Assembly: GCF_021869535.1 (NCBI RefSeq)
Contig: NW_026262582.1
Location: forward strand, 56,122,851 to 56,186,850
DNA length: 64,000 nt
Origin: Mytilus californianus
Lineage: Eukaryota; Mollusca; Bivalvia; Mytilida; Mytilidae
Direction of reading: 5' to 3'
Part shown: piece after piece, positions 1 through 12,501 of the stretch
Layout of the letters: each line of letters begins with the position of its first letter
Numbering within the stretch: the first letter of the stretch is position 1
Notes under the pieces: model-generated
The model's input: the letters and a program-made list of their open reading frames with translations, nothing else
Databases searched by the model: none
What the model was told of the DNA's origin: nothing
Position numbers and translations under genes: made by a program

Positions 1-612
1 TAGGTTGCCATTATTATTCTAAATTCTTTTATCGATAAAATAAAACTAAGAAAATATTAACGACATTCGCAGAATACAGTCAACAACAAACTGACGCACA
101 CTAAGAATCATGTGCATGTTTTAGGAAGTCCGGGATTAAATATAAAGTTCGTATTAAGATCTTATAGGGATAAACATTTACACATTTCCGTTGAATGTAA
201 GTATTGTACTTCAGTTAAACGACTTGCGAGAATGTTTCTTTCTTAAGAGGCAAACAAGTGCTAAAAAAAACCCAAATAAATAAAAAGGCAATTTTAAAGA
301 GGAAGATGTGTTAAACGGTATAAACTGATTACTTGACAGCGACAATATCAACGAAATGGCATTGTAAGTCCTTTTATTGGGAGAATATAAAAGATTTTTA
401 AAATGAATTAATAAATAATTAAGTAATTTCATGTTTTAGGTTATTTATACGGCAAGAAAAACCTTAATTTGCATTATCTGACTTGTGTACCATTAAAAGG
501 TATTATTTTCTGCAAAATTTACAGAAAATGTTATCCCGTTTAACCGAAGTGGGATATTCTTTTTTTATGCCTTTAGATATAACCACGCCCAATAATTAAA
601 TTTTGGTGTGAA
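1..612. other. AT-rich sequence, nothing recognised
   Basis: I see no credible coding region, RNA gene or known repeat here. The only open frame of note is a short minus-strand one that looks like chance. Confidence 0.5.
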
Positions 613-1240
613 ACGATTACATCTGATATACACAGAAGTATTAAATAAATATTTTATCTTTAATCTTGTTTAAAAAAAGAGCAATTAGTTTTGATAAAAC
701 AGGAAAAGTGTCATTGTCAGATGCAGTAAAACTAATTGCGTCTATTTCTCTGTCATCAAATTGATACCTTATATGACTCGCTCTAATTGTAACTAGTTAA
801 TTGCTTAAATCTGAACTTTTTGCTGATAAATGATAACACTTCTATGTAAGTATTAAATGTAAGCTTTTCATATATGAGGGGCATTAGCCCCGAAGATATG
901 AGACGATTACATCTGATTGACATAGAAGTAATAAATAAATATTTTATCTTGTTCTAAAAAAGAGCAATTAGTTTTGATAAAACAGTAAAAGTGTCATTAT
1001 TTCAAATTTTCCAGTAACACTTCCAGAAGATGTTTGGTAGTTGTGGATTTGGAATGAAATCTTAATTGCGTCTATTTCTCTGTCATCAAATTGGTACCTT
1101 ATCACTGCTTTTGTATGGCACTATGACTCGCTGTACTATCTTTTTCTTTTTCTGGTTTAATAGCCAAAATCTGAACGTTTTGCTGATAAATGATAACACG
1201 TACTTCTATATAAATGTATTAAGATAGAGCAAAAAACTAT
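613..1240. repeat. Diverged direct duplication (~290 bp period)
   Basis: Two collinear copies lie at about 613-862 and 903-1,222. Both open with ACGATTACATCTGAT and share AGAGCAATTAGTTTTGATAA, the phrase CTATTTCTCTGTCATCAAAT and GCTGATAAATGATAACAC. The second copy has extra sequence after GTGTCATT. A short hairpin, GGGGCATTAGCCCC, sits between them. No coding potential is visible, and the family is not one I can name. Confidence 0.75.
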
Positions 1241-1281
1241 AAAATGTTATGGTGAATGAAAAAAAAAATCAGTTCGGTAAG

Positions 1282-2717
1282 TAATTTTTGTCTCGCCTGC
1301 GACAAAAGTCGCAGTATGCGAGACATATAGATTACTATCCGGCGGCGGCGGCGGAGGTGGCGATGTAAACAATTTGTATAAAGCTTTACATTTAAGAAGG
1401 TATATCATGTATGAGACCTAGATGCTTCATACCTTGTATGCAGATACCTTATGTTACGAAGTTTTCGGCGTATGCCCATTGTCCATGACCTCATTTTCAT
1501 GCTTCAGCGACTGCTTAAAAAAAAGAGGGCACACGCTGAAATGTCTCACCTGTTTTACTGACTTGATTTTCTGTTGAAAGTCTTAAAGATAAAGGCTTTT
1601 CTACAAGTATGACATAAACTTAACATTTCTAAAGAGACATGACAACGAGGTCAAGTTCAGATAAAAACTGCCACACAGGCATGTACACCTTACAATTATT
1701 CCGTACACCAAATTTTGTTGACCCATTGCTTATGGTAATTGAAAAACAGACCAAAACACAAAAGCTTAACTTTAACCAATGAACCATGAAAATGAGGTCA
1801 AGGTCAGATAATACTGGCTAGACAGACATGTACACCTTACAATCATTCCATACACCAATTATAGTTGACCTATTGCTATTAGAATTTGAAAAACGGATAA
1901 AAACAAAAAAAACTTAACACTGACCATAAACCATGAAAATGGGGTCAAGGTCAGATGACACCGGCTAGACAGACATGTACACTTTACAATCATTTCATAA
2001 ACCAAAAATAGATGACCTATTGCTTATACATGTAGTACTTGGAAAACAGACCAAAACACAAAAACTTAACATTGACCAATGAACCATGAAAATAAGGTCA
2101 AGGTCAGATGACACCAGCTAGACAGACATGTACACCTTACAATCATTCCATACACCAAATATAGTTGACCTATTGCTTACAGTACTTGCAAAACAGACCA
2201 AAACACAAATAATTAACAATGACCAATGAACCATGAAAATGAGGTAAAGGTCAGATGAAACTTGTCAGTCTGACATGTACCCCTTACAATCATTTATACA
2301 CCACATATAGTTGACCTTCTGCTTGTAGTATCTAAGAAACGGACCTAATCACATAACTTTAACCTTAACCACTGATTCATGAATTGAGGTCGAGGTCAGG
2401 TTAACCCTGTCTGACGGACATGTAGACGTTGCAAGGAACCCATATACCAAATATAGTTATACCATTACTCATAATAAGTGAGAAATTCACATGACAAAAC
2501 AACTGTACAAGCAGTCGCTGAACCATGAAAATGGGGTCAAGGACAATGTGCATATGACAGACGGAAACTTCGTAACATAAGGTATCTGCATACAAGGTAT
2601 GAAGCATCCAGGTCTTCTACCTTCTGAAATATAAAGCTTTATACAAATATTTTACGCCGCCGCTGGATAGTAATACCTGTGTCTCGCATACTGCGACGAA
2701 AAGGCGAGACAAAAATT
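1282..2717. mobile_element. Terminal-inverted-repeat element filled with ~148 bp tandem units
   Basis: The left end TAATTTTTGTCTCGCC is mirrored at the right end as GGCGAGACAAAAATTA. The subterminal parts also pair: GTCGCAGTATGCGAGAC on the left, GTCTCGCATACTGCGAC on the right, both beside CG-rich stretches. Between about 1,640 and 2,560 lie roughly six imperfect ~148 bp units built around a GAGGTCAAGGTCAGATGA core, ACATGTACACCTTACAATCA and ATATAGTTGACCTATTGC. No transposase is encoded, so this is a non-autonomous element. The architecture (unique ends, tandem core) recalls the bivalve pearl/Helitron-related elements and other mussel repeats, but I cannot assign a superfamily. Confidence 0.7.
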
Positions 2718-2718
2718 A

Positions 2719-2825
2719 CATTTGTTTTGTCATGTGAATTTCTCATTAATTATGAATAAAAGGATAACTATATTTGGTATATGGGTTCCTTGTAACGTAT
2801 ACATGTCTGTCAGACAAGGTTCACC
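2719..2825. repeat. Inverted copy of the last tandem unit of the preceding element
   Basis: This ~105 bp segment is the reverse complement of about 2,401-2,515 inside the element (shared phrase GGTATATGGGTTCCTTG). As a result, open frames on opposite strands of the two places give nearly the same short peptide. It is a repeat artefact, not a gene. Confidence 0.8.
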
Positions 2826-3140
2826 AGAACTTTCTGGATTTAAATATTTGAAAGCCAAGGATGTATTAGTTGAAGAGCTATATATTCAAAAAGGACCTAA
2901 AAATGGCCAAATACATCTAAGGTCAACTTTGCCTGAGGGAGTTGAAACCTTAGTTTGTTTATAATTTCAAAATTTATAAACGGAAAATTTTAGAAAGGAT
3001 TGTTATAAATCATGTCAGTACCGAAGTACTGACTTACTGAGCTGATGATACCCTCGGAGACTGATAGTTTACCATCATAGGTGTCGACCCAGTGATGGTA
3101 AAATGAAAACAACACGTTATAAATTTCATGCGTCCGAAGC
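2826..3140. repeat. Dispersed mussel-type repeat with short hairpin
   Basis: The segment TATTTGAAAGCCAAGGATGT followed by CATCTAAGGTCAACTTTG recurs near 30,590-30,690, and CAGTACCGAAGTACTGAC recurs near 31,160. A perfect 10 bp stem (TTTACCATCA / TGATGGTAAA, 15 nt loop) lies at 3,068-3,102. I recall this sequence type as common in Mytilus. Confidence 0.6.
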
Positions 3141-5617
3141 GCTTTTCATTAAAGTCATATTTTAATGCTATCGAGATTATTGAGCCAATGCATGCCTATA
3201 TACTAAACTAAGTCCTTTATTCACGTTTTTTCATATTTATTACGAATCTATATCGTATTATCGACATATTATATTTCATTCAGTGATTGTCGATCGCAAG
3301 CTAATTAACTCTCGAGTTTGTTGTCGAAGTTTACCGGATCGTGACATTGATAAACAATCAATACAGAGCATTGGAGCTGACAAATAAGTGAATTTTTAGC
3401 GCCATGATATTTATTTTTTTTATATTTTCCATGCGTTCCCATTTGTTAATTTAACTTTTCCTTAACAGTTTGTTTTAAATGATTTTGTATTAAATTTGCT
3501 CTTTCAGAATCAGTTATTACTTTTAACCATGAAGTGCACGTTTGTTTACATTCTTCCATCACGGTTTCCCTCCCACTTGCACTGTGCAGTGGCACGAAGT
3601 TTTAACGAGAGGTCTCGAAGTTAAGGTCAATGCATATGGGAAAATATCGGTGAATTAGTGTACGGGAATGACCATTATTCAATAGCAGTACATTTATAAA
3701 GGATTTTCTTTTACCAGAAAGTTCACATACACTTTTGTTATAGTAAAACTTTTATAGTAAGCCATTTTTTCAAGTATAAAAAAAAATATTCAACTTTTAT
3801 ATTTAAATTTAAGTTTCATATGACTTTAAATTACGTGGCTGTTCCCCTTTAGCAAATGAAAATATTTTGTAATTTGAAAGTCTAACAGGTATATGTATAT
3901 ATAAATGTAATTAATTTGTAAACTGGTACTTTAAATTTGTTTTTTTTTATAATCATACACATGAATGGGATAAAATTTTGCTTGTTTTCAAAGTTTTTTG
4001 AAAAGTTTTTCATTATTCATTTTATCTTATGCAATTTTACTTTAATGTAAAATAAAGTAAAAAAAAATCACATTATGTGTTTCGATGCATGTGTTTACAA
4101 CGTTTTCTAATATTTCAGTCTAATGAATTGATGAAATAAGTGTATTTGCCCAAACCCTTCAAAGACTATTACAGATTAAAAATTGCACAGTAAACCCCAA
4201 TTGGCAACAACACACGACTACTTTCAAATGAATCAAATGTTTTAACAAACTGCATTTAAATCAGGGAAAATAATGACCTTACACAAGTAATTTTTGTCAT
4301 GCCTTGAATCTTATTTCAATGAAACTTGGTATCGTTCGACTTGTTTCTTCAAAAGAAATACCTATCTTTCTAAACAAAAAATACTCCGTATAGGTATATA
4401 ATTCAAGAGGATAACTTCATCTGCCAAAGCTTATTCTCCTGTGGGTCCTCAAAATCTCCCAAAAATACATACATTACACAACATAAGATAAATGTATTTT
4501 TTTTACACAAATAAAACATTCATATTATCATTAAACAACAAAATCTTCCACAAAAAATTCACAGATTACTCATAAATGCGAAATTATAACATTGCTATTA
4601 AAACTGTTTCAACGATTTTCCAACAGTTTACTTCTGTTGGCAATTTATTCCTGATTTTTTTAATTTTTTTCTTTCTAAAAATGGTTTGATTTTGGCAGGT
4701 GTAATAACATTAACTGTACCAATATTACTACACCGGGGATGCATTTCTGTAAGTTTACTTTAATGGAACGTAACTGGTAATTTGAAATATTTACATGTTG
4801 AAATATTTCTTATAAATTCGGAGGTGCAAATCCATTAATAGATTTGATTATAGTAGAAGCTGACATAATCAAGGCTGTCATTCGGTATATCGAGAAAAAT
4901 GATCGTGAAAGAATAAGTAACGGTGGTCAAGTATTGCGATTGGATCGTGAAAGATCTGGTATAGGATCGTGAAGGAAATCTTTTCGAGAAGATACACGCA
5001 AAGTCAGTAAATAATCTAATTTTATCAATAATAATGACAAATATTGGAAAAAAAACTGTCTGTCAAAATGGTTCAACATTATGATCAGTATCCGAGAAAA
5101 ATTAAGTTTTAAAAGTACACCATTTTTATAAAACTACAAAAGACAGAATGCTCTTCGAAATTTCAAAGAAATAAAAATGTAAACAAACATGATTTTTTTC
5201 AAATTTTTAATGCATAAACTACCTTTCTCTTATTAAAAATTTTGTTTAAGTTTATTCGATAATACCACACCGACTAGTTTTCTTATAACAATATATTCTT
5301 ATAAGTCCGTCCTTCCTGCTTTTATTAATCTGTCTCCTAGTAAGCAAATAAATTTCTTATATGGTCATAATAATGTAAGTATGGCATGTTCTGAAATAGT
5401 CAGTTTGTAAGAAAACAATGTAAGATATTGAAGTTTCATTAAAAAAAAAACAAACTGAACAAACGTGGTAAATAGTATAGAGTGTTGTGTGCAGAATGAA
5501 ATGCTTAGGTTTTATAAATGATCGGGCATTGGCATCAAGGATTGAATCGTTTGGTTTTTATTATATACTTCTGTACTAGAATAAATAAAAGGCTGTTTTG
5601 CTCGTTTTTTGTACGGT
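3141..5617. other. AT-rich intergenic sequence, no gene seen
   Basis: No reading frame with recognisable protein content and no clear repeat structure. The only local pattern is three uses of GGATCGTGAA or GATCGTGAAA near 4,900-4,975. Confidence 0.5.
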
Positions 5618-5842
5618 TTAACCAAATAGCAAGATATTAATGTCAAATTGAACTAGAAAATCTGAAATTGAACCCAGAAGTTCCTGCCTTAAATTGGTAT
5701 ATAGTGGACAGGATAATAGGAAATGAGAATTTGTTTCCAAGTTACCACAACGACAGTTTTGAGAGTCTACTAAATTCCGAAGAAATAGATGAGAATTTAA
5801 TGAACTCGCGTTCATCCTTAAGCGAGCTTGAAGAACTTGTCA
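5618..5842 (-). pseudogene. C-terminal fragment of a non-LTR retrotransposon reverse transcriptase ORF
   Basis: Read on the minus strand, the segment gives LRMNASSLNSHLF, then CRCGNLETNSHFLLSCPLY. This is the cysteine/histidine cluster (C-x-CG-x(5)-H-x(5)-C) that follows the RT domain in many invertebrate non-LTR elements and binds nucleic acid. Only about 75 residues survive. An in-frame stop lies just upstream of the LRMN segment, and I find no RT catalytic core beside it, so this is a decayed scrap, as expected from 3'-biased insertion. The plus-strand frame over the same bases is a shadow. Confidence 0.7.
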
Positions 5843-6154
5843 AAATCGATTTCCTACATAGTAATAAGGAGGGACTTTACTATTTTGAGTACTCCTATTG
5901 CTTGACGTAATAAAATTTGTATAGAATCAAATTTAACTAAAGTTCAGCGTAAACAAAAGTAAATATGCAGAAGCATGACAATATATTAATGATAAAATGT
6001 GTATATATTTCTGTAAAAGAAGTTGCCAGTATACTTCACTAAGAATTACATTTGAGCGCAAGGAGATCTCTATTAGTGAATTGGTATATTAACACCGGTT
6101 GAACCCGGGGTCGAAGTTCAACATGTTAACATATTAACGGAAATTTACCTAATT

Positions 6155-6240
6155 GCATTCGGAATTCTCATGACTTTTTATACCTTCAACGTATTTTGCA
6201 TTCAGAATTCTCATGACTTTTTATACCTTCAACGTATTTT
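6155..6240. repeat. 43 bp perfect-register tandem duplication
   Basis: Two adjacent 43 bp copies starting GCATTCGGAATTCTCATGAC differ at one base (GG versus AG). The near identity implies a recent local duplication. Confidence 0.9.
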
Positions 6241-6246
6241 CCAAAT

Positions 6247-6310
6247 CATTTATTTATTTAGTATATTTATATATAATTTATTTATTTATTTATTTATTTA
6301 TCTATTTATT
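6247..6310. repeat. (ATTT)n microsatellite
   Basis: An interrupted run of ATTT units, with one ATATAT interruption. Confidence 0.9.
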
Positions 6311-6603
6311 ATGAGGGCATTTTTCTGATATTTACAGGTTTTTGTAATATTAATCCATTTAAAGCTGGTTAACAGTAATGCTGATTATATCAGCTTCTAA
6401 AAAAGACTCTTTCTTATCTCTTTAATAATTTGTCTAATTTAACAGTGCCAAATGTTTTTTAAATGTCTAAAATGCAAACCAATAATTTTGCGCCCCGAAA
6501 AAATCAAATCACCGTTCAACAAATATTTATATTTCAAACTTGGGACATTTCACGTCAATGTTATTTTTAAAATGTCGTAGTGCACGTACAAGTAAAGGAC
6601 TGA

Positions 6604-6643
6604 CCTGGGACTAGTCTACTATATTTAGTATAATAGTCCCAGG
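6604..6643. repeat. Imperfect hairpin
   Basis: CCTGGGACTAGTCTACTA pairs imperfectly with TAGTATAATAGTCCCAGG. The repeated word GGACTGACCT flanks the structure on both sides. Function unknown. Confidence 0.6.
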
Positions 6644-8614
6644 ACTGACCTATAAATTGGTTTGATCAAAAACAGACAGACATGAGTTTTTGTTTTATTC
6701 CAGACTACATTTGATATATTTAGAATGTTCGTTTCAAGGAAATACGCACTGTATTTGATTAAAGACTGGGCTAACTTACATGTATGTGCTATTAAAAGAC
6801 AACTTACAACGACAATCAGAGATATTTGGTATGAAATCAGAAACTTTAGAATATATAACTTCGTGAAAAAGGTCTATGAGACTATCACAAAATCAACTAC
6901 ACTTGACTCATAAGGTTTTTGGAAAGTAAATTGCCTTATAAATCACCAGTTTCACCCCGTATAACCCCGATACCAATGAATCCGGACATTGACGAAATTG
7001 AAGCGATAATCAGGACATTTTGGATGACAACAATTTCGAATGCCTTTCTAGAACTTATATTTATAAATGTGAGTATATATTAATGTGAACATGAACATGG
7101 TAGTTTATCTTATCAATTATGAAGTTGTTGCAAGTTTAAGATTTTGTACAAAACCGTTTGATAAAACTACTAGATGCAACACGCACAGCTTGGTGCAATT
7201 TTCTGCGTTTTATGAGGTAAACTACAATGTTCAGTATATTTTATACAGTAACTTTTCCGTAGCAATACTTTAAGCATCAAGCTTTAAATAAATAACCACA
7301 CGTAAAATTACCACGTGCCTTCAAATGTTCCCTAGAACTCCAAATAAACACGATATCGTACTAAATAAGTTCATCCTATACAGTATCTTTCGTTTCACCA
7401 AACATGTTCGTTGCTCTCTTAACAACAACCAAACACTAAAACGTTCGTTGCTCTCTTAACAACAATCACTGTTCAATTTGTTGACAAAAACCTTCATAAA
7501 TCCCTGTCTTTTTAATGTATTCGTGATGGCAGCAGCAACTGTTTTTCTGTGTTTTATTGTAAATTTGCTCTATAATTGAAATGTTTTATCCAGCGAACAT
7601 CTGAAGGCAATTTTCTGTTGAAGACTAGGAATTTTTTCACGTTATTCCAGATGAAATAAAGTAAAAAAAAAAATATATTAAAGCTAATAAAACTTCAATA
7701 TCTCTTACTTTTCACGATTTTGAGCCTCTATCAAATGCAGATGTTGGTCCAAGTTCGCCTAAACGATAACAACCAGGTGAGCTCGTTGAACATTGTTTGC
7801 AAAATGCATTAGATGACGAGTCAAGCCCTTTCTAACTGTTTAATAGTCAATTCTTATCTTGTGTTTTCACATCACCATTTTAGGTTGGGTATAGGATTGA
7901 CTTGCAAACATGTTTAACCCCGCCGCATTATTTACCGGTATCATTGACAAAGGCGGACACATACATTATTCAGGGGAGTGTCAGTCACCAATACTAACTT
8001 TCAAAACGTTTCATTTTTCTTTGATAATAAAGGTTATGAAGGTAGTAACAAAGCAAATGGTAACCCATGGTTTACAAAATTGACTTAAATTTATTTTTTC
8101 TTTGATGTCTGCGAGTAAAGTGTAAACGAGCCCATGCAGTTCTTCATGTAAACAAAATTTTAAGTGCAAACCAAAAGAGTTGACTGGGTTGTAGAAAAAT
8201 GGTCTCCCTTGATCTTTTTCCAAAGGGCATTAAACGCTTATCAAAGTCCGTTTGGCTGTGTGGGATGTTTAAATTCCCAGTCACGTCCGGTCAGAATTTG
8301 GACGTTAAATCCGATCCTTCGATTAGAAAGTGCCATGCCCTCCGAACGATAAAAACCCTTGCAACAATTCTTTGAGAGCTCCATAGGTGGTATTTTGCAA
8401 GGCTAACTTTCATTTTCCATTGGCAGTCACTCCCAAAATTCATCCCGATCAACCCTTATTATAGGACCTACCTATTGTATATATTGTTAATTTGTACGCG
8501 TCCTGAACATGCATGAAATGTTTCCTATTGGACACTACGAAAACAACAACCAATCAATCGTAATGAACGTGCATCAGTGTTAATACATTAAGTTTTTTAT
8601 GTCCTATTTTTAAG

Positions 8615-9045
8615 TTAAATAAATGGAGAATGTGTCCATGGGACACAGATGATGCCCCCGTTTGATACGTTATTAAAGTACATTACTCAAGAACGGTAAA
8701 AGTGACACCACCCAAATTCGAACTTGATCTGAGTTTTGTGGTAATAAGCATTGTGTATAAGTTTGATAACATTTGGTTGAGGCAAACTTAAGTAAGAGAA
8801 CGGAAACGGAAAATTCAGCATTTTTTTCCATTTGTAAAGGGCGTAATTCTACAACAGTATAAGTGACGCCACCCAAATTCAAACTTAATCTGTGTTTTGT
8901 GTTAATTAGCATTGTGTATAAGTTGTATAGCATTTAGGTGAGGCAAACTAAAGTTAGAGAATGGAACCTAAATTTAGGATATACGCACGGACGGACGTAC
9001 AGATGAACAAAGGTACGCTAAATGCCCCCTCCGCTGCGGCGGAAA
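8615..9045. repeat. Dispersed repeat with two internal ~150 bp units
   Basis: It starts AATAAATGGAGAATGTGTCC and ends near AAATGCCCCCTCCGCTGCGG. Inside, two copies of a unit (ACACCACCCAAATTCGAACT and ACGCCACCCAAATTCAAACT, each followed by AAGCATTGTGTATAAG or AGCATTGTGTATAAG) lie ~155 bp apart. I recall this as a mussel repeat family. It is absent from the opposite arm of the inverted duplication, so it arrived after the duplication or was lost there. Confidence 0.65.
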
Positions 9046-9338
9046 TGAAAATAAATACTCAATTTTGATTTTCCTCGAAAATTCAAGATCAATGGGTATA
9101 TTTCCATAGATTTTTTGGACAGGAAAGAAAGAACGCATAGGTCGACAAAAAAGTTCTTTCCACATAATATTTGTTATAACAATTTACATATCCGACTTGA
9201 ATATTTAGTGTATCGACGCCTGCGCTTTATTGTCGAGCCTGCGAAATTTATTTCGCGAAAGCGAGTCATAGCGATCCTAGATTCCGTCGTTGGCGTCGGC
9301 GGCGTCAACATTTAAGTTCAGTCTGTGGTTAAAGTTTT

Positions 9339-9614
9339 TATGCCCCACCTACGATAGTAGAGGGGCATTATGTTTTTCGGTCTGTGCGTCCGTTCGTTCG
9401 TCCATCTGTCCCGCTTCAGGTTAAAGCTTTTGGTCAAGGTAGTTTTTGATGAAGTTGAAGTCCAATCAGCTTGTAACTTAGTACACATGTTCCCTATGAT
9501 ACGATCTTTCTAATTTTAATTTTAATTAGAGTTTTGACCCCAATTTCACGGTCCACTGAACATAGAAAATGATAGTGCGAGTGGGGCATCCGTGTACTAT
9601 GGACACATTCTTGT
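9339..9614. mobile_element. Nested ~275 bp repeat with TGCCCC/GGGGCA ends
   Basis: It begins ATGCCCCACCTACGATAG and finishes GTGGGGCATCCGTGTACTAT followed by GGACACATTCTTGTT. The flanking sequence (GTTAAAGTTTTT on the left, TTAGACATCAATACCTTTG on the right) rejoins into one unit of the surrounding tandem element, which identifies this as an insertion. I recall the family from mussels. No coding capacity. Confidence 0.65.
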
Positions 9615-9636
9615 TTTAGACATCAATACCTTTGTC

Positions 9637-9888
9637 AAAAGAGAGGCGAAAGATACCATAGGGACATTCAAACTGATAAGTCGAAAATAAACTGACAAAG
9701 CCATGGCTAAAAAAGAAAAAAGACCAATAGACAAACAATAGTACACAAAACACAACAAAGAAAACTAAAGACTGAGAAACACGAACCCCACCAAAAACTG
9801 GGGGTGATCTCAGGTGCTTCGGAAGGGTAAGCAGATCCTGCTCAACATGTGGCACCCGTCCATTTATCAGTAAAATACAGAACCTACA
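9637..9888. mobile_element. Second nested insertion (short mussel repeat)
   Basis: The insert runs from AGAGAGGCGAAAGATACCAT to about GTGGCACCCGTC and a short tail. On either side the host unit continues from ACCTTTGTCAAA to CATGGAGTTTTATGAAATTT. I remember this ~250 bp sequence as a high-copy Mytilus repeat. The minus-strand open frame across it has no protein signature. Confidence 0.6.
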
Positions 9889-10699
9889 TGGAGTTTTATG
9901 AAATTTGGACAGAAGCTTGTTTATGACCAAAAGTTTGTATCCAGAGCAAAATTATAAAAGTATTTATTTCCATTTTTACGTATAAAACTGATAAATGGAC
10001 TAAGTTTTTTTTAACAGTAAACATTCAGATTTAGTCTGAGGTTAAAGTTTTTCAGTCATCAATAACTTTGTCAAACCTATATGGAATTTAAAAAAAATTG
10101 GACAAAAGCTAGTTTATGACCAAAAGTTTGTATACAGAGCAAAATTTTGAAAATATTCATTTTAATTTTCCCGTATTTTACTGATAAATGGACGTAAGTT
10201 TTTTTTACAGTTAACAAGTAGATACAGTTTGCGGTTTAAGTTTGTTACACATATATTACTTTGTCAAACCTTCATAGAGTTTTATGAACCTTTGGCAGAA
10301 GCTTTTTTAATGATTAAGAGACAATGTCTGAAGCCAACCTTTGAAAATATATTTTTTCATTTTTAGTATTTTTTTGGTAGATGGACTTAGTTTTTTACAG
10401 TTAATTTTTTCAGACAGTTTTTTCACCTGTTATATTTGTAAACCTTCATTGTTATGAAACTTGGACTGAAGCTAATCTTCAAGACCAAGAAATAGCACCT
10501 GAAGAAAATGTTTGATTTTTTTTAATTCTGTATTTTACTGATGGACTCACTTTTTAAGTCAACATTACACTTTTTTACACTGACAGCAGCAATCGCAGTG
10601 GAGACACAGGGTTCCGCAGAACCCCTTATGAATTTTGTTTCCTAGGCCTTAATTTGGTTGAATTTCGGATAATTTTGTCAAAATTTGCAAAAACCATTA

Positions 10700-11925
10700 T
10701 TTTTTACCTATTTTGGATGTAACATAAAACATGGACAAAACAAGAGTGCACAAGCTGAAATATCTCGCCTGCTTTACTGACCATTGATTTTATGTTGATA
10801 ATCCTAAATATAAAGTTTTACTACAAGTATCACATAAACTTAACATGATCAAAGAAAATGAGGTCAAGGTCAGACGAAACAAGCCAGAAATACATGTACA
10901 TATTAAAACCATTCAAGTCACTAAATATAGTTGACCTATTGCTTAAAGTATACAAGAAACAGATCAAACCATGAAAACTTTATATTGAGCAAAGAACCAT
11001 GAAAATAAAGTCGAAGTCAGATGAACCCTACCAGACAGACATGTACACCTTACAATAATTCTATGCTATAAATATAGTTGACCTATTGCACATAGTATCT
11101 AAGAAACAAACCTAACCAGGATTTTTAACATTGATCAACGACCATAAAAATGAGGTCAAGGTCAGATGAACCCTGCTAGGCAGATATGTACACCTTGTAA
11201 TCATTTCATGCTTTAAATATAGTTGACCTATTGCATATAGTATCTAAGAAACAAACTTAACCAGGAAAACTTAACATTGACCAATGAACCATAAAAATGA
11301 GGTCAAGGTCTTATGATAACTGTCAGACAGACATATACACCTTACAATCATTCCATATACCAAATATAGTTGACCTTTTGCTCATAGTTTAAGAAAAACA
11401 GACCAAAACAAAAACTTAACATTTAGCAATGAACCATAAAGATGAGGTCAAGGTCAAATAAAACCTGCCAGACGGACATGTACATCGTATTGCATACAGT
11501 ATTAGAAAAACTGACCAAAACACAAAAACTTAACTTTAACCACTGAACCATGAAAATGAGGTCACGGTCAGATAACACCTTCCTGTTGGACATGTACACC
11601 TTACAATCATTCCAAGCATTAAATATAGTAGACCTATTGCTTATAGTATCTGAGATATAGACTTGATCACGAAAACTTAACCTTGTTTACTGAACCATGA
11701 AAATGAGGTCAAGGACAATAGACATATGACAGACGGAAACTTCATAACATAAGGCATCTATATAAAAAGAAGTATGAAGGATCCAGGTCTTCTACCTTCT
11801 GAAATATTAAGCTTTTAAGAAGTTTGTTAACGCCTCCGTCGCCGCCTCCCACCGCTGCAGGATCACTATCCCTATGTCTAGCTTTCTGCAACAGAAGTCG
11901 CAGGCTCGACAAAAAAACTTCTTTT
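10700..11925. mobile_element. Second copy of the ~148 bp-unit element, left terminus not recognisable
   Basis: About seven imperfect units with GAGGTCAAGGTCAGATGA-like cores lie between 10,850 and 11,720. The right flank GGTCTTCTACCTTCTGAAAT, a CG-rich stretch and GTCGCAGGCTCGACAAAAA resembles the right end of the element at 1,282-2,717. The matching left inverted terminus is missing or diverged. Non-coding. Confidence 0.65.
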
Positions 11926-12204
11926 TAACATTCTCACATTTCTTTTCATCAGCTTAGAACATTTTTTATCTTGAAACATTGATCTTAATATTCGGGGCCA
12001 AATATGACCCTTACCGACCTTACTCCTTTAAGACGAGCTTGACCAATGTGACGTTCGTTACAAGAAAGTCAGGACATATATGTCATTTTTTTTACACTCT
12101 ATTTACATCCCATCCAACCCAAATAACCTTCATATATACTACTAGTATTTCCTCAGTTCGTATTTAGTTGCGCATGTTGCATTTTGATGGATTTATATAT
12201 ATAT

Positions 12205-12490
12205 ATATATATCCATTTTGTTACACCTTGTGATCAATTTATTTGGCAATCGCCAATGGCAGTCTGCAGGGTTTAAGAACATCAGTTGTTCGACCTTCTA
12301 GTCAAATGCGTTTTGTTAAAATATATTTTTTCACTCTTTTGGTGTTTTGGAAAATGTTGTTTGTGCTGTATTTAGACCCTTCTACAACGAAATTTGTTAC
12401 ATGCACACGTATAAAAATTGCGGTTTTTATCCAACGCAATCATAGGTTTGAACGTTGTTTTCAATTTAGACTTGTTTATTTATATATATA
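12205..12490. repeat. Inverted partial satellite unit with (TA)n borders
   Basis: The segment GGCAATCGCCAATGGCAGTC through TTTGAACGTTGTTTTCAATT is the reverse complement of part of the satellite unit that follows. It lies between two (TA)n tracts (~12,197-12,211 and ~12,480-12,501), so the array begins with a head-to-head (palindromic) arrangement. Confidence 0.85.
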
Positions 12491-12501
12491 TATATATATA
12501 T

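Larger units (their letters stand above)
9190..10640. mobile_element. CG-rich-ended tandem-unit element, itself invaded by two other repeats
   Basis: The left part (9,205-9,315) is rich in CG dinucleotides (CCTGCGAAATTTATTTCGCG, then GTCGGCGGCGTC). It leads into ~190 bp units marked by GGTTAAAGTTTTT, AACTTTGTCAAACCT, TTTATGACCAAAAGTTTGTA and TGATAAATGGAC, of which three to four are recognisable up to ~10,560. The first unit is split by foreign repeats at ~9,339-9,614 and ~9,637-9,888. A perfect stem, GGGTTCCGCAGAACCC, occurs near 10,609. No protein is encoded. This is a non-autonomous family related in style to the 148 bp-unit elements. Confidence 0.6.

Noticed and set aside
2401..2964. Two open frames on opposite strands with nearly the same peptide
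   Set aside because: They result from an inverted duplication of a repeat unit (2,401-2,515 and 2,719-2,825).
5668..5910. 80-codon plus-strand frame
   Set aside because: It is the shadow of the minus-strand RT tail, which has the recognisable cysteine/histidine cluster.
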